A stretch of DNA of 64,000 nt from Anaeromyces robustus. Taxonomy: Eukaryota; Neocallimastigomycota; Neocallimastigomycetes; Neocallimastigales; Neocallimastigaceae. The notes beneath the pieces were generated by a model. It had not been told where the DNA came from and did not search any database. It saw nothing but the letters and a program-made list of their open reading frames with translations. The position numbers and the translations under genes are program-made. Of the stretch, positions 26,816-39,474 are shown piece after piece; positions within the stretch are counted from its first letter, which is position 1, and every line of letters begins with the position of its first letter. The stretch spans positions 27,501 to 91,500 of the forward strand of contig MCFG01000271.1 of the NCBI GenBank assembly GCA_002104895.1. The letters run 5' to 3'.

Positions 26816-26978
26816 TTTTTTTTTTTTATTTGAACTTTTTATTTTTATTTTTTTATATATATTATATTATTATTTTTTATTATATATTTATACTTTTTTG
26901 TGTATATATATATATATTATAAATCTATAGAAAAACTTTTATACTTTTTATTATTTATTTTAAAAAATTACTATTTAA

Positions 26979-27012
26979 TATTATTAGAATAATATATATG
27001 CTTGCATAATAT
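26979..27012 (-). promoter_or_regulatory. conserved upstream element, second copy
   Basis: ATTATTAGAATAATA then TATGCTTGCATA (26997-27008), about 190 bp upstream of the start. It matches the element upstream of the other hydrolase gene. Confidence 0.45.
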
Positions 27013-27019
27013 ATCACTT

Positions 27020-29460
27020 CTAAACTACTTTTTTACAAAATAATTAATACTAAATTTTGTAAAAATATATATATTAATTTAAATAGCAAATTTATATTAC
27101 TTTTATTAAAATAAAAGAATAAAAAAAGTATTAAAAATTTAAAAAAAAAAAAGGAAAATATTTTTTATTTATATGCTTGAAAAAAAATAAATAATAAGCA
27201 AATAATAATATTTGATTAAAAGGAAAAAAAATTTTTAAAAAATAATTTATTATAAAAAAAGAATTTTAATAATTAATTAATAAATTAAATTAAATGATGG
27301 AAAATGGAGAAAAAAGTACTAAATTAAGAATCTTATTTATTATAAGATTTCAATGTTTAAAGGGAAAAAAAAAAAATAAAAGAAAAAAAATATATTTTTT
27401 TTAATTGATGACCATTTTTTTTTTCTCTTTTTAGTATTATTTTTATATGCGGTGATATGACCAAGTTTAAAATGTAATATTTTAATAATTTAATTAAAAG
27501 ATTAAAAGTTTATTTAATATATTATTTAATTAAGTACTTTATTTAAATAAAAAATAATATTACACAAAAAAATTAATATTTGTAAATCATATAAGATCAT
27601 TATTTTTTTTTTTTAAAAAATTTATAAATTAAAGTTTTAAGTTGCTTAATAAATAATAAAAATAACAGAATAATTAATAAAAAATTAATAAGTATTATAT
27701 TAATTTATTAGAACAATATTAGGAATTATTTAATTTAATATTGTTATTATAACTATTATATTTATTTATTTATTATTTATATTTATTATTATACTATTGG
27801 TAATATATTAATAAAAAGTCACTATTTTAATTTATAATTAAAAAAATATATCTATACACTTATATGTATATATACTTTTTTATTTTTTATTTTTTATTTT
27901 TTATTTTAACTTTATTTCATTTCTTTTATCATCTTTATTGATTTTTCAAAAAAGAAAAAAAATTAAAATACGATTTTTATATATATTTTTAAACTTTATT
28001 AATAATAAAATTCCGTAAATTTAAATAAAAATGGGATAATAAATTAATTAAAATAATTTTTAATCTATTTCATAGTACAACTTTTTATTTATTATTTATT
28101 GTTAGTATATTAGTATAATTTAGTTTTCTTTTTAATATTATAATAGAAATATTAATTATTAAATAAAAAAAAATTATAATAAATAATATAAAAATAAATA
28201 TTATAATTAAAGTAACATTATTAAATAATATATTAAAGTATAATATTAAATAATAAATAAATCCTACTCATACTATTTAATTAAAAAAAAAAAAAAAAAA
28301 CTAATTTTTTTTTATTTTATTTAAAGTATAATTCATTTCATAATCCAGTTTATATAAATATTCATTATTATTTCCTGTGCATAATGATAAATTTAAACGG
28401 GTTAATTGATTTATGAATCATTGAGTAATTAAATATTGTTTATTGTTTATTGTTATAGTATTATTTATTTATTGGGTTATTTATTTATTTATCCAATGTA
28501 ATGTAATATTTTATTTCAATATTATTTTAAATAATGCAAAATAAAGTATTATAGTATTATAGTATTAATATATTAAATAATATATATAATATATTAATTT
28601 AATTTAATTTAATTTAATTCATGGAATATAAACAAATAAATAAGTAAATAAATAATTAGCAATTTTTAATATTATATAATAAATTTTTAGTTTAAAAATT
28701 TTCCATATTAAATAAAAATATTTTTTTTTTTTTTAAAGAAATTTTATATATTTAGATATATATAAAATAAGAAAAAAAAAATAAATATTATAAAATATAA
28801 AATATTTTTACTTAGTTCATTCTACTGATAATTCATTTAAAAATATTAAATAAATAGATTAGTAATATAATATAAATGTTATAATATATATATTTATTCT
28901 TAAAAATTTAAATAAAAAAAAATAAAAAATTATAAAATAATTCTGTTTTATATTTTATATTTTGGATATATATATTTTTTAATTTTTTTTTTATTTAAAT
29001 TTTTAAGAATATATATATATATAATTTGGCAATTTTTTTGGTTATAGATTATTATTTTTAATTTTTTTATTATTTTATATATAAAGAGAATATTATTATT
29101 ACTTTATAATTAAATTATAATTTTAATGATAAAATAATAATTTAAATACAAATTTATATATATATTATACAAGATATTTATAATATACATGTTATTAAAT
29201 TATTAAAACAATAGTTTTTCTTTTTTTTCGTTTGTTTGTTTGTTCGTTTAAGATAAAATATGATTTATATTTTTGATAATAAAAAATAGGAAAAAAAATG
29301 ATGATAAAACTAGGGAATAAATAAGTCTATAAAACTATAAAATAAAAATGTTATTTAAAAAGTAATTTTAATAAAAAAAAAAATAAAAACTTTAAAAATT
29401 ATTTGTAATTAAATTATACATTTTCATATTAATTGTTTGAATAGTTGAATTTTTTTAAAA
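27020..29460. other. gene-free AT-rich spacer
   Basis: Homopolymers and short AT repeats throughout; no coding frame, RNA gene or mobile element can be supported. Confidence 0.6.
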
Positions 29461-31559
29461 TTAATTATAATTTTGTAAATGCATCATGTATCTGTAATTA
29501 TAATTATCGTAATACATATCATCGTCATTAGGTAAAGAAACATTCACATTATATTCGTTTTGATTTTTCTTTTTTTGTTTTTTTACAAATAAAAAGGCAA
29601 TTATACCAATTGCTCCTATACAGCCAAGAGTAAGAATTATAATAGTACCTTTACTCTTTTTACCACCATTAGAATCCTTATCATTTTCAGATTTACCTTC
29701 TTTAATATTATCAATATTATTGTTTTTATTATTGTCTGCAGTAGTAGTAGTAGAATTAGTAGTAGTATTAGTAGTAGTAGTATTACGAGAATTACCAAGA
29801 TTACCATTTATACCAGGATTAAGAGATGAATTTGGATCTAAACCAGTATTTGAGGAAGGATTATTTTTATTAGTAGAAATATTAGTATTTGGTAAAGTAT
29901 TAACTGTATTTGAATTATTATTATTATTATATTTAGGAATTGAACCATTTGTATTAGTCGTAGAACCATTATCACAATTATAAGCGAAACCTGGAATTTT
30001 TAAACTAACATCATTACTAAAAGTACAAGTATAACCGAAACCTTTTTGTTCACTAACCATTTTAGCTTTTTGATTTTCAAAACTACCATAATCTGAATAA
30101 TGAATAGTAAAAACTGCTTTTCCTTTTTTAGGAAAATCTTTATATTTAGCACAAATATTTGGAGAATCTGAACAACTTTCAACTACAGCAAATTCAAAAT
30201 AGTCTACTAATTCAGGAGCTATAGTTGCAATATTTTTTAAACCGATAGAAATACCTAATTCATGAGCTAATTCAGATAACCATATAGCAAAAGTTTTAGC
30301 ATCATCTTTAGTTAAAGGATCACTCCAAGCTTGAACTTCTTCATGGTAAAAAGCACCTAAATTATCGACTTCAACAGCATCACAATTTTTATTAACAGCA
30401 GTTATCATACGATTTTTAATTAAAGGTCTTAGCTTATCTTTTTTACGAATATCAACCCAACTTTCATCCCATTGAGTATATTTATCTCTAACTAAACCAG
30501 GTATGGCCATATATTGATCATAATCATCACGATTCGTTTCAAGAGTTCCACCAGAGAAATAACAAATAACTTTTTGACCTTTATTATGAAGTTTATTTAT
30601 CATTTCTGGTTTTGTATTAACATCAAGTGTAATGGCCTGTTCCTTTGAATTCAAACTATTTTTTCAAAAAAAAAAGAAAATAAGAATAATTTATTACATA
30701 ATTAATTTAAAATATATATATATAAATGAATATAAATATATATAAATGGAATAAAATATAAACATTATTAACGTATAAATTTATATATATATATATATAT
30801 ATACATAAATTATGTATATCAATTTAAAATGATTAATAATTTTATATGGATGTTATAAATACATTGTTAAAAAGATAATATAAATTATTATGATTACTAT
30901 TACTATTACTATTATTATTTATTTCTTTTCTTTTTCCCTTTTTTTTTTTTATTTATTTATTTGTTTAATATATTTATTTTAATTTATAATATAATAATTA
31001 AACTTTTTTGATATATATGAAATTCAGGAATATTAATTTTGAAATTTCATTCTAGTTAATTCTATTATTATTTTAATTTATCACTTATTAAATTTCATTT
31101 TCATTATAACTTTTACATTTATTAATTTTATAATTTATATTCAATATAATATAGTAATTAAACTTCATTAAAAAGATTTAAAATGTAAATTATTTATAAA
31201 TCTGAATTATTTATTATAAAATTTTATTCTCACTACAATAACCTAATTATTTATTATAAAAAATTATTGTTGTTGCTATTATTATTTTAAATTAGTTCAC
31301 TTTCATTATCATTATTACTATTATAAATTATTTATTTTAATATTTCATTCTCATTTAAATTTTTGTTCTATTTTTTTTTTTTAAAAAAAATATATATATA
31401 TATATAAAACTTTTATATATATTTAAATTATACTTACACATCACTTTCACTAGCAGCTAAAAGGCAATTCCAAGTGGTACCGGGTTTTGGAACCCATAAA
31501 GATTCAACATTATTAATTATCAATAAAATAGTAACGAGAATTGGTAATAAAAATTTCAT
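29461..31559 (-). CDS. GH114-type glycoside hydrolase with C-terminal membrane anchor, two exons
   Basis: Exon 1 is 31438-31559 and exon 2 is 29461-30655; the phase-2 intron is 782 bp with donor GTAAGT. The spliced protein is 438 aa. Exon 1 supplies a signal peptide (1-20) and the family start WVPKPGTTWN. Exon 2 continues with KVICYFSGGTLE, then CDAVEVDN (likely nucleophile Asp138) and FAVVES (likely acid/base Glu200). Known for GH114: endo-alpha-1,4-polygalactosaminidases such as Ega3 of Aspergillus, acting on galactosaminogalactan. After about residue 275 come a long Asn/Thr/Ser-rich stalk, one membrane span (about 377-398) and a basic then Asn/Tyr-rich tail. Inferred: a cell-surface enzyme acting on a microbial or own-wall polymer, unlike the dockerin enzymes here. 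Without exon 1 the reading frame has no natural ATG at the right place, which supports the splice. Confidence 0.75.
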
Positions 31560-32630
31560 TTAATTATTATTATATTTAGTTATATGTTCATTCAAACTGT
31601 ATTTAATTTTATTGTTATTATTTTTTTTTTTTTTTGAAATTTTAATTATTTAATACAATCATATAAATATACAATAATTATTATTGATTTTGATAATGAA
31701 TTTGTATATATAATATTTTGTTATTATAATTTCAAATTGGAATTAGGATTTTTAATTTTTTTTAATTAAAAAAAATATATTATAAATATATGTCGAAATC
31801 TTTTTTAATTAGAAAAAAAAATTAACAAACAAATAAATATTTAATTCAACCTTTTCTAATTTTTTAATTAACATAAATATATATTATTTTAATACATTAA
31901 ATATATATTTAAACATAAAAATGTAAATTTGCTAAATGATTTAAAAAAAAAAAAAAATTAATTATAAAAAGTAAATTTGATTTATTATTCTAGTAAAATT
32001 ATATAGTTTTATTATTTAAATTAATAATAAATCTCCTTTATTATTATGATTATAATATTAATATGAAAAAAAGTATATATCATTAATTATATATTATTTT
32101 ATTCAAAAAAAAAAAAAAAAAAACGGTATGTCAAATATTCCAAATTTTAATTAATTTTAATTAATTTTTAATTTATATATATATTTGAATTATAAATATG
32201 AATAAATAATAAATAATAATAAATTAAAATATATAATATATTAATATATAACATTTATAAAAATATTATATAGAATCAATTATTATTTAAGAATTGTTTC
32301 TATATATAAATAATAATAATATTATAAATAATTATAAAATTTAAATTATTAAAAAAATCAAACATTAATTAATAAAATCATAAAATTAAAATAATAATTT
32401 TTTATTAGATCTACAATATTATTTATTATTCAGTTTATATTATTTTTATTAAGTATATTTTTAATATTATAAACTTTATTATATAAAGATGTTTTTTTTT
32501 TTATTTTATTTTATTTTTGATAAACTTTAAATAATAATAAAATTTTTTATGTAATGTATATTTTATATTTTTAAATAAAAACAAAATTATATTGTTATTA
32601 TATATAAAACTCATTTTTAATAATACACTA

Positions 32631-32720
32631 TTATTTATTATTACTTATTATTATTTATTATTATTTATTATTATTTATTATTATTTATTATTATTTATTA
32701 TTATTTATTATTATTTATTA
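32631..32720. repeat. 10-bp tandem array (TTATTATTAT type)
   Basis: The decamer ATTATTTATT repeats about nine times in perfect register. Confidence 0.9.
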
Positions 32721-33211
32721 TAAAAAAATATGAAATGATTTTTTTTTTGAATCAAATATTTCAGGAAGTCCAATTAAAGTATTTATAAAAGCCATTATTA
32801 TTATTAAATAATAATAATAATTGAAAAAGATATTATGATAATAGTAAATAATTTTCAATTAATCATAATAATTCTTTACATTAATTCAGTTAAAATGAAA
32901 ATATATTATTATTAATAATAAAATTTCATTATTTAAGGATTAGAGATTAATTTAATAAAATATTCAAAAATTATTAAATTTTTATAATAAAATATAATTA
33001 GAAAATTATAGATTTACTTAATTATTTATAATGAATTTTAAATAATAATAAATTGTAAAAGATTCAAATAATAAATTTATAGTAATCTTTGATAATAGTA
33101 ATAATAATAGAATAATTAAACAACTATGTTTCATGTTTTAAAAAAATAAAATGATAAAACTTCAATTATTATTTGATAATAAAAATATATGTAAATATAA
33201 ATTTATAGTTA

Positions 33212-33268
33212 TTTTATTATTTATTTGATATATTGAAATTATTATAATATATCAAATAAATAATAAAA
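33212..33268. repeat. perfect 23-bp inverted repeat, 11-nt loop
   Basis: Arm 33212-33234 is the exact reverse complement of 33246-33268. No gene overlaps it. Almost pure A+T, so partly expected from composition, but the length is exceptional. Confidence 0.8.
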
Positions 33269-34143
33269 AAAATAAGTAATAAAAACTATAATGTAAATAA
33301 TTAATAATATAAAATAATAATAATATTAATAATGTAAACCATATTAAATAAAAAAGAAAATTATTATAATTTATATAATTAAAAGTTGATAAATTATTTT
33401 GAAAATGAAATTACAATTATTGATGGTAATTATTTAAATTATAGAAAAATTTATTTTACAGTTATAATATCATAGCAAGTTCATTTTAAATATACTCTAT
33501 TTTTTCTACTAATTTTTTTTTTTGTTAAAGTTTTAAATAATTAATGATACAAAATTAGTATATAATTTATATTTTATTATTTTTTTTATTTTTATAAATA
33601 TTATATTATTTATTATATCATTATTGTTTCTATTCAATTGATTTATTTCAAATTAATATTAATATTATATTGTATTATTTATTTTATTATTGTTATTATT
33701 CATATTTATATATCGATTACTTTATATAAGATTAAATTTTTTAAAAATTATTTTTTAAAAAAACAATAATATACATATATTAGTTATTTTCATATTTTAT
33801 ATATGCAAAATATAAAAATAATTAAAAAAGAATTATATATATATATATAAAGAAATATATATTGTTTCTCTCTTTTTTTTTATTATTTTTTGTTTCTGTT
33901 ATAATACTATTTTAAAATAATTATTTATTTTTCTTTGAATGATTAATATTGTTATGGATGAGAAGTATAAAAACAAATCAATTAAAAAAGAATTTAATTT
34001 GATAATTGATTTTATGTTTTACTTATCTTGAATTATAAATAATAATATTTAGATATAAATATATATATTTTTTTTTAAAAAATAAAATTTATTATTATTA
34101 TTATTATTATTTTTTTTTTTTTTTGTAAATTAAAAAAAATTAT

Positions 34144-34260
34144 TGGTCACAATCAAAAATATGATTCATTTTATGTTTATTATATTTTTAATTTATTAAT
34201 GATAATATAAGTAATGTATGATGAAAGTAATATATGATGAATCATTTTAATTTGTGACCA
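34144..34260. mobile_element. 117-bp MITE-like element with terminal inverted repeats
   Basis: The ends TGGTCACAAT (34144-34153) and TTTGTGACCA (34251-34260) are inverted copies at 9 of 10 bases, and similarity continues inward (ATGATTCAT at 34161-34169 against ATGAATCAT at 34237-34245). The interior is AT-rich with no coding capacity. Size and structure fit a miniature inverted-repeat DNA transposon. No clear target-site duplication was found, which lowers confidence. Lies about 440 bp upstream of the esterase gene. Confidence 0.45.
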
Positions 34261-34702
34261 TGATTTTTATATGTTTCATTTAATTAAAAATATAATAATA
34301 CTCAAAAATTAATTAATTAATACATAGGGTTAAAAACAAAAATTTTTTTAAAAAAAAAACATTATAAAACAATTGCAAAACACAAAAGTTTAAAAAATAT
34401 TTTATTTTAATTATTATTATTATTATTATTTTTTTAAATATTTAAATAAAAAAAAAAAAAACAGTTTTAAATTAATTATATCATAAAAAAGTAAAAAACT
34501 AATTATCTCATTGTGAATTAATAAAAATAAATATAAATATTATTTTAATATTTATAAATAAAAATAATTAAACTAGAATAATAGTTAATTAATAGTTTAT
34601 TAGTTATTTTATTTATTTTATAAATTTTAAAATATAAAATTAAGAATTAATTTAATTTAAATAATAATAATTAAAATAATAAAAACAATTATAAAAAAAA
34701 AA

Positions 34703-36246
34703 ATGAAATCGTTTACATATTTTATAATTTCATTAACCAATATAATTTGTACCGTTTTTAGTCTAAATAAAGGAAGTGAAAATTCCTATGCATATTTATC
34801 AAGTACTGTTTCATTTAAATATTCAGGATTTAAAGATGTAATTCTTTTTGGGTAAATCAATGAAAAGATTTTTAATATAATGTATCATATATCCTTATTT
34901 TTATAAAAATATTTATATAGTAAATTAATATATATATGTATATATATACAAAATGTGGTATAGTGATTCATATACAGCTATTTCTGTTGATTATGAAACT
35001 ATGATTGGTACTGGGAAAGTACGTAATAAAAATCATTTTATTAATTTAATTATTTATATTTATATATATATTTACGTATTTTTTTTTTGTAAATGATAAC
35101 TATAATAGAATTTATCTGGAGGTAAAAATTGGCCACAATATTTAACTAAGATACATCCAATGAGAATGTGGAATTTTGCTGCTGATGGTGCAGTGGTTGA
35201 TTATAAAATGTAACTATATGAAAATATAATTGACATTTTCACACAATAATAAATTATAATACATATAAATTATTGAATAAATAGATATAATAAAAAATAG
35301 TTGATATAAATTATTAATTCATTTAATTAAAATATGCAAATTATTAAATATATATATTTTTTAAATAATACATTAAAAATAGTTGAAGTAAATTTATTAA
35401 TTACATTATATATAATTTTAATTATTATTTTTTTTTTCATATTAAAAATTATATTTTAGTACTGGTGGTTATCAAGTAAGTCCTCCAATGACAAAACAAT
35501 ATGAATGGTTTACAAAGAACATGTTAACAGGTCAAAAATATTCTAATTGGGATGGTGAAAGTTCTCTATTTATTGTATGGTTTGGCATAAATGATATTAA
35601 TGGAAAATCTAGGATAACAAAAAAAACATCTTCGGAAGTTGATGAATTGATAACTACATCAATGTTTAATATGGTTAATGATATGTATGATAATGGTGCT
35701 AAAAATTTTATGTTTATCTATGTTCCACCAATGGAAAAATTTCCAGCTTATATAAATAATAGAAATACAAATATTAAGACAGAAGTAATAAATTTTAATG
35801 AAAATCTTAATAAATTTGCTAAAAATTTCCAAGCTACTCATCTAGATACTAATGTTTTAGTATATAATTCTTATGATGAATTTAACTATATTATGGAAAA
35901 TAAAAATGAATATAATATTGAAGATATTACTTATGAATGTAAGGTAAATAATTATCAAATCTGTGAAACATATTTCTGGATGGATGATTTTCATCCCACA
36001 CAAACTATTCATAAATATTTAGCTGAAGATATAAATGAATTCTTAAATACATATGAAACTGTTAGTCAACAAATTAATGGATTTGAAATAATTAATAACC
36101 AAGAAAATATTTGTTGGATTGAATACCTTGGCTATAGATGTTGTAATACAGACAGGTGTAGATCTGTAATATATGAAGATGATGAAAAATGGGATGTTGA
36201 GAATGGTCAATGGTGTCTTATTACAGATTTTAATACTATTTGTTAA
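34703..36246 (+). CDS. secreted SGNH/GDSL esterase with fungal dockerin, four exons
   Basis: Exons 34703-34851, 34964-35018, 35109-35209 and 35460-36246 give a 363-aa protein. Splicing rebuilds every SGNH block: exon 1 ends VILFG and exon 2 supplies DSYT, making GDSY with nucleophile Ser52. Exon 3 has WNFAADGA (oxyanion glycine block). Exon 4 has FGIND (Asn146) and WMDDFHPT (Asp277, His280 of the triad). Residues 1-20 are a signal peptide; about 318-363 is one CBM10-type dockerin with the Cys-rich WDVENGQWC signature. Layout resembles CE16-like acetyl esterases. Inferred role: removing acetyl groups from hemicellulose as a cellulosome subunit, alongside the two dockerin hydrolases in this window; exact substrate unknown. 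A frame that starts only at 35488 would lack the catalytic serine and is a partial exon. Confidence 0.8.
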
Positions 36247-36494
36247 TCATTTTATCTTTTTTTAAATATTTAAATAAATATAAATTATTGTTTCATAGAA
36301 TATATATATATATATATTGTTATTATCTTTTTTTATTTCTTATTTATTTATTTTTTTTAATGTTTTTATACACTAATAAATTATAAATATTTTTTTTTGT
36401 AATATCTACAGTATATATAACGGTTATTTCTATTATTTATTATTTATTTATATATAATTACTAAAAAATTTCTTAATATTAATTAGTAAAAAAT

Positions 36495-36698
36495 AAATTA
36501 TAATAATAAAAATAAAAATTAAAGTATAATGAAATATTCTAAAATTATTATATAATATATATGTATATGTACATTTGTTTATTATAGTTACTAATAATAA
36601 TATTATTATAAATTATAATAATAAAAATAAAAATTAAAGTATAATGAAATATTCTAAATTTATTATATATATATGTACATTTGTTTATTATTGTTACC
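36495..36698. repeat. tandem duplication, two units of about 100-115 bp
   Basis: 36495-36592 is repeated at 36610-36698: each unit reads AAATTATAATAATAAAAATA, then AATGAAATATTCTAAA, then GTACATTTGTTTATTAT. High similarity indicates a recent local duplication downstream of the esterase gene. Confidence 0.85.
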
Positions 36699-36869
36699 AT
36701 TATTATTATTATTATTATTATTATTGTTATGCTATTTCTTCTTATTCCTAATATGCCGTTTATAATTGAAATGATGATAAATATATATTATTCTATTTTA
36801 GAAAATATTGAAATAAAATAAGATTTTTAAATAAATTATAAGTTGAATAAAAAAAATTTTTTTTATAGC

Positions 36870-37290
36870 GTACAATTCGTACATCATCTTTATTGAGTTT
36901 AAGTATTAATATACATGAATCATAGAAAAAAACCGCATAATAAAAAAACGATTCTAAAAAAATAAAAAACCAGTTAAATTTTATAGATAATTATGAATAA
37001 TACTGGAGGGAAGAAAATAATATAATAATTTATAAAAACAATAAATTCATATTAACCCTTATTTCTACATATAGAATTAAATTAAAGTTGATCTATCCTA
37101 TTCCACTTGGGACGGTAATAGGATCGACATTTGCCCTACTAGGCTGTCCTATTGTGATATCAGCATTGACTTTATTGAACAATATATTTTGTCTTTTACA
37201 GACAACAGGCATGATATCATTCAATAGAGTCGCAGATCACAACAAGAATGGAGATTTTGAATATGTACCAGACTTAGTTGAATAAGAAAA
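36870..37290. other. remnant of an unidentified element or gene
   Basis: Noticeably more G+C-rich than its flanks. Both strands can be read in protein-like fashion: plus strand 37088-37285 (IPLGTVIGSTFALLGCPIVI ... EYVPDLVE) and minus strand about 37100-37235 (SATLLNDIMPVVCKRQNILF, then NADITIGQPSRANVDPIT). The minus reading looks more natural to me. No family identified; no start or signals. It ends about 130 bp from the LINE 3' end, which suggests nested debris of mobile elements. Confidence 0.3.
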
Positions 37291-37420
37291 AAAATTCTAC
37301 ACATACTAATGATTCACATAGATATATAAAATCATTACCTTCAACTAAATTTCCTATTCCATAATTACTTTTTTTTTTAAATTATTACTATATTATATAA
37401 TTAAAATTTTAATTTTTTTA

Positions 37421-38455
37421 TTTTAGACTAGGATTAATCTTTATTTAAAATTATTAATTTAAATTAAATATACATGTGACATATATATTACATTAAAGAA
37501 AGAAATATATAATACATGAAATGTAAATAAATACAAGTAATATATACAAGAAATAAATAAAATTTATTACAGATATTAATCAAATTAAAAATAATAAATA
37601 AATAAAAAGGAAAGAAGTTAGACTTCTAACCTTTCCTATTCAACGAATGAGATGTCATTCGAATCCGTATCGGAATAAATTCCATGCCTTATCTTTTCGA
37701 CGTCGACGTCCTTGAAGCCGCCCAGAGTGTTCTTATTGAAATCATATCAATTGAGAAGAATCCGAAAGGATATATTTACAATTGGCATAACAACAGTAAG
37801 AAAATGCGACTGACCCACGATATCCGGAACAGGAGATTCGGATGAACTTTTGATAAGTTGTTCATGCTACTGACTCTGTTCACCAATAATTTCTAGTTTT
37901 TCAAATGCATAACACTCATCAAGGAAAGCGTTAAGCATCAAGTAATATATATTATCATCTTCGTCCGAGTGATTTTTCTTGATTAATTAAGGCAAACTTC
38001 ACGTATAAGTCTTCATTTCATTTAATAAATGTATTTTTATCCTGATCAAAGTAGAAACTTATAGTTAAATTGAAAACCTCTGCGTATTCTAATAATTCAA
38101 AAGAACCCCAGTTAGTATTGAAAGTATGATAAAGTAAGATCCTGTATATCTATGGAAGGTCAATAATTACATTCCATGTATATAGAAGCTCTTTTAGCTG
38201 GATATTTCGTTAGTACATCTCTCGTTAAATACTTATCAATAATTTCCTTTTTTATACAACCTTTTAATTTCTTTTTTAGGGTACGAGATTCTTTAGTCCA
38301 TGAAAATAATAATAAGGCATAGTAGGAATATTTGTGATTAGTTTTTTAATAATACATGAAGATTTTCCTCACTTATCGAAACAACGAATTTGAGTTATAG
38401 CACAAATCGCTGAGAAGGGAGTGAACCAAAATTCGCGAGAAATGGAATAGATATT
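37421..38455 (-). mobile_element. LINE 3'-end fragment, second copy
   Basis: Closely matches 3930-4960 along about 930 bp, including the shared 3' end CCTAGTCTAAAA on the minus strand and words such as GAAAATGCGAC and CAAGGAAAGCGTTAAGCATC. It is truncated 5' of the reverse-transcriptase core; 38358-38455 has LINE-like protein traces only (EFWFTPFSAICAITQIRC on the minus strand). It is less AT-mutated than copy one, so probably younger. No coding capacity remains. Confidence 0.75.
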
Positions 38456-38638
38456 AAAATCTTAATAAACTAAAATATGAATTATATAATTTAATGAGTT
38501 GGTAATAATATATTAAAATTATTTAAATATATAATAATTGATTTTTATAAAATAATAATATACTCAAATATTTGAAATCTTTTTTAAAGAAATATTTAAT
38601 ACACATACTTAAAAAAAAATATATTTATTTTTAATTAT

Positions 38639-38692
38639 TTTATTTTATTTTATTTTATTTTATTTTATTTTATTTTATTTTATTTTATTTTA
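38639..38692. repeat. (TTTTA)n microsatellite
   Basis: About 11 perfect TTTTA units. The surrounding 38456-39474 is gene-free AT-rich spacer with no other supportable feature. Confidence 0.9.
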
Positions 38693-39474
38693 TTTATTAA
38701 TTTAATCTATTATTTATTAAGATTAATTTATTTTTTATTTGTATTATTATTTTATATTTTTTTAAATATTATTTTTTATAAAGTGTGAATCTAATTTTAT
38801 GATATAGATCACACATATAATTTTTAAATTATAAATATATTAATCTAATATATATATATTTTTATTTTGTTTTTCTATTTTATTATTTTATTTTATTTTT
38901 CTATTTTATTTTATTTTTTATATAAATTTTTTAATTTTATTCCTATTTTTTAGTTTTGTTCTTTTGAATTTTTATATTTATATAGTTTTTTGTTATTAAT
39001 TTTGTAATAGCTTTTTGTTTTGTTTTGTTTTATTTGTTGGTTATAATGTTTTTTATTCTATTTTTTGTTATAGTTTTTTTTTTGCTTTATAATTTATTTA
39101 TTAACTTTTTAATCATTGGTTATTGTGTCGATTTTTTACCAATAAGCAATGAGTAAAAATAATTTATATATTAGATGTATAATATATTTATTTATTTATC
39201 TATTGGTTTTTGTAAATAAATATATTTATAATAATTTATGAATATTTTTTATAAATTTTTTGTTTTTAAAAATATATATTATTTTTCAAAAAAAAAAGTT
39301 TTGAAAATGTGCGATATATTAATAGCATTTAATTCATTTTTTAATTAAATATTATTTTTATTATAAATGACAATATATGTAATCAAAATAACCTATTAAT
39401 AAATGGATTTTGAATTAAAATATTATTATTGTCATTATTATATTTTTTATTATATAAAATCTTTTTTTTTTTCT

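Larger units (their letters stand above)
31560..34143. other. gene-free region with simple repeats and hairpins
   Basis: Contains a 10-bp tandem array (32631-32720), a perfect 23-bp inverted repeat (33212-33268) and AT spacer. No coding sequence seen. Confidence 0.6.
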
